Made by a program: the position numbers and the translations under genes. Below the pieces are notes generated by a model. The model worked only from the letters and a program-made list of their open reading frames with translations. It made no database searches and had not been told where the DNA came from. This document shows positions 13,620-14,952 of a stretch of DNA of 14,952 nucleotides, one piece after another (position 1 is the stretch's first letter; each line of letters opens with the position of its first letter). Source of the DNA: an uncultured Bacillaceae bacterium. GTDB lineage: Bacteria > Bacillota > Bacilli > Bacillales > Amphibacillaceae. The stretch lies in assembly GCA_937925695.1 (NCBI GenBank), contig CALAMD010000108.1:1-14952 (forward strand), read 5' to 3'.

Positions 13620-14952
13620 GTGGATTTACAAACATATTTACGTTTAGATGCGACGGCTATGGCTGGACTTGTTCGGAAGAAAGAAGTAAAACCAATCGAA
13701 TTACTACAAAACAGTTTCAAACAACTTGAAAAAGTAAACAAAGACTTGAATGCAGTTACTCACTTACGCCAAGAAAAAGTGATGGAAGAAGCAGAGAATG
13801 ATAGATTTGCGGGTGGATTTTTTGCTGGTGTGCCATTTTTCTTAAAAGATACGCAAGAACTAGCTGGTGAAAAATCAACAGTCGGTGCTAGATTGTTACA
13901 ACATAATATCCCAAGGTACGATGCAAATATTGTTAAAAAGTATCGGGAAGCTGGTTTACTGTTTATGGGCATTACCACAACTCCCGAATTTGCTCTAAAA
14001 AATATAACTGAACCCGAACTGTATGGACCGACTCGTAATCCTTGGAATTTAGATTATTCACCTGGGGGTTCCAGTGGTGGTTCTGCTGCCCTTGTCGCTT
14101 CTGGTGTTGTACCGATGGCTGGTGCAAGTGATGGTGGCGGATCGATTAGAATTCCCGCATCCTTTTCAAGTTTGTTCGGTCTAAAACCGACTAGAGGACG
14201 TACGCCGGTAGGTCCCGGAGTTGGACGCCAATGGCATGGTGCTGCAATCGACTTTATTCTCAGTCGTAGTGTACGAGATAGTGCGGCCATGTTAGATGAA
14301 TTACAAGTTATTCAACCAGAAGCAGCTTTCCAAACACCACTTTATGAAAAAAGTTATACTGAATTACTCAATCAATCATTTTCTCAACCATTAAAAATCG
14401 CCTTTACTACAAAATCACCTGTAGATACCCCTGTTTCAAAGGATGCTGTTATTGCTGTTGAGCGAGTGGCAACGTGGTTAGAGGATCAAGGGCATGTTGT
14501 TGAACAAGACGACAACGGTGTAGATGGAAACCAGCTGATTATGAATTACTTTTTAATGAATAGTGGGGAAATTTCATCACTTATGCAAAGGCTCGAACGG
14601 AGCTTGGGACGGGAAATAACAGCAGATGATGTTGAAATTGAAACATGGGTATTAAATGAAGTCGGTAAACGAGTGACGGCTGCGGAATTTTCACAAAGTC
14701 TCTTAGCATGGGATGTTGCTGCTTGGCAAATGGCTCGTTTTCATGAACAATATGATTTCTACATTACGCCTGCGACAGCTTATCCAGCTCCTAAAATAGG
14801 TGAATTAACACCTACGAAGGAAAGGAGCGAAGAATTGTTACAAAAACTAGTGAAAGATGGACCAAAGCCAGCGTTAATCAATGAAATGTTTTTACCTAGT
14901 TTAACCTATACGCCGTTTACACAGTTGGCGAATTTAACAGGACAACCAGCGA
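13620..14952 (+). CDS. Amidase signature family hydrolase (3' end cut by window)
   Basis: Serine amidase of the signature family, hydrolysing an amide bond in an unknown substrate; overall it resembles the group annotated as amidase or 6-aminohexanoate-cyclic-dimer hydrolase-like rather than GatA, which would be expected beside gatC/gatB. 444 residues are visible and the frame is open at the right edge, so roughly 30-50 are missing if of usual length. The triad is complete: K76 (FFLKDT), S151 (PGGSSGGSA) and S175 (SDGGGSIRIP). Their spacing of 75 and 24 residues equals that of FAAH K142, S217 and S241. Start GTG at 13620 is preferred because AAGGGG lies 7 nt upstream and the frame has a stop just before it; an ATG two bases earlier is out of frame and soon stops. 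No signal peptide is seen, so it is probably cytoplasmic. Confidence 0.88.
   Translation, partial: MDLQTYLRLDATAMAGLVRKKEVKPIELLQNSFKQLEKVNKDLNAVTHLRQEKVMEEAENDRFAGGFFAGVPFFLKDTQELAGEKSTVGARLLQHNIPRYDANIVKKYREAGLLFMGITTTPEFALKNITEPELYGPTRNPWNLDYSPGGSSGGSAALVASGVVPMAGASDGGGSIRIPASFSSLFGLKPTRGRTPVGPGVGRQWHGAAIDFILSRSVRDSAAMLDELQVIQPEAAFQTPLYEKSYTELLNQSFSQPLKIAFTTKSPVDTPVSKDAVIAVERVATWLEDQGHVVEQDDNGVDGNQLIMNYFLMNSGEISSLMQRLERSLGREITADDVEIETWVLNEVGKRVTAAEFSQSLLAWDVAAWQMARFHEQYDFYITPATAYPAPKIGELTPTKERSEELLQKLVKDGPKPALINEMFLPSLTYTPFTQLANLTGQPA

Overview
The window looks like a chromosomal segment of a low-GC Gram-positive bacterium of the Bacillaceae, possibly a halophilic or alkaliphilic genus. 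This rests on AT-rich DNA, strong AGGAGG/GAGG-type ribosome binding sites, frequent TTG and GTG starts, sigma-A-like promoters, compact U-tailed terminators, and protein families typical of Bacilli (short HisG with HisZ, YwaC-type alarmone synthetase, YusW-like lipoprotein, DegV protein). Genus assignment is only a guess.

Layout. 1-623: the 3' part of an AlkD-type DNA glycosylase gene, cut by the window edge. 733-1740: a small alarmone synthetase gene (minus strand) with its own terminator and promoter, divergent from ilvD. 1713-3623: ilvD (dihydroxy-acid dehydratase) as a single-gene transcript with its own promoter, a leader of about 125 nt and a strong terminator. 3652-4356: a YusW-like lipoprotein gene, convergent with hisJ across a shared bidirectional terminator. 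4360-12259: the histidine biosynthesis locus. hisJ (minus) is divergent from the eight-gene operon hisZ-hisG-hisD-hisB-hisA-hisF-hisIE-hisC (plus), which ends in a long-stem bidirectional terminator. 12272-13123: a degV-family gene on the minus strand. 13124-13619: an intergenic stretch with candidate promoters but no convincing gene. 13620-14952: an amidase-signature-family gene cut by the right edge.

How the genes work together. HisZ/HisG start the pathway from PRPP and ATP. HisIE does the hydrolysis steps 2 and 3, HisA the isomerisation, HisF the cyclase half of imidazole-glycerol-phosphate synthase, HisB the dehydration, HisC the transamination, HisJ the phosphatase step and HisD the final two oxidations. 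The only missing component is HisH, the glutaminase partner of HisF. Its usual place between hisB and hisA is a 46-bp gap, although HisF keeps residues associated with the HisH interface. The hisJ and hisZ promoters overlap face to face, next to a perfect 20-bp palindrome that is a good candidate operator for the whole pathway. ilvD (branched-chain amino acids) and the alarmone synthetase are back to back, with a weak CodY-like box between their promoters.

I found no mobile element, CRISPR array, tRNA, rRNA or recognisable new multi-gene system. The points most worth a second look are the missing hisH, the shared hisJ/hisZ control region and the C-terminal extension of the alarmone synthetase.
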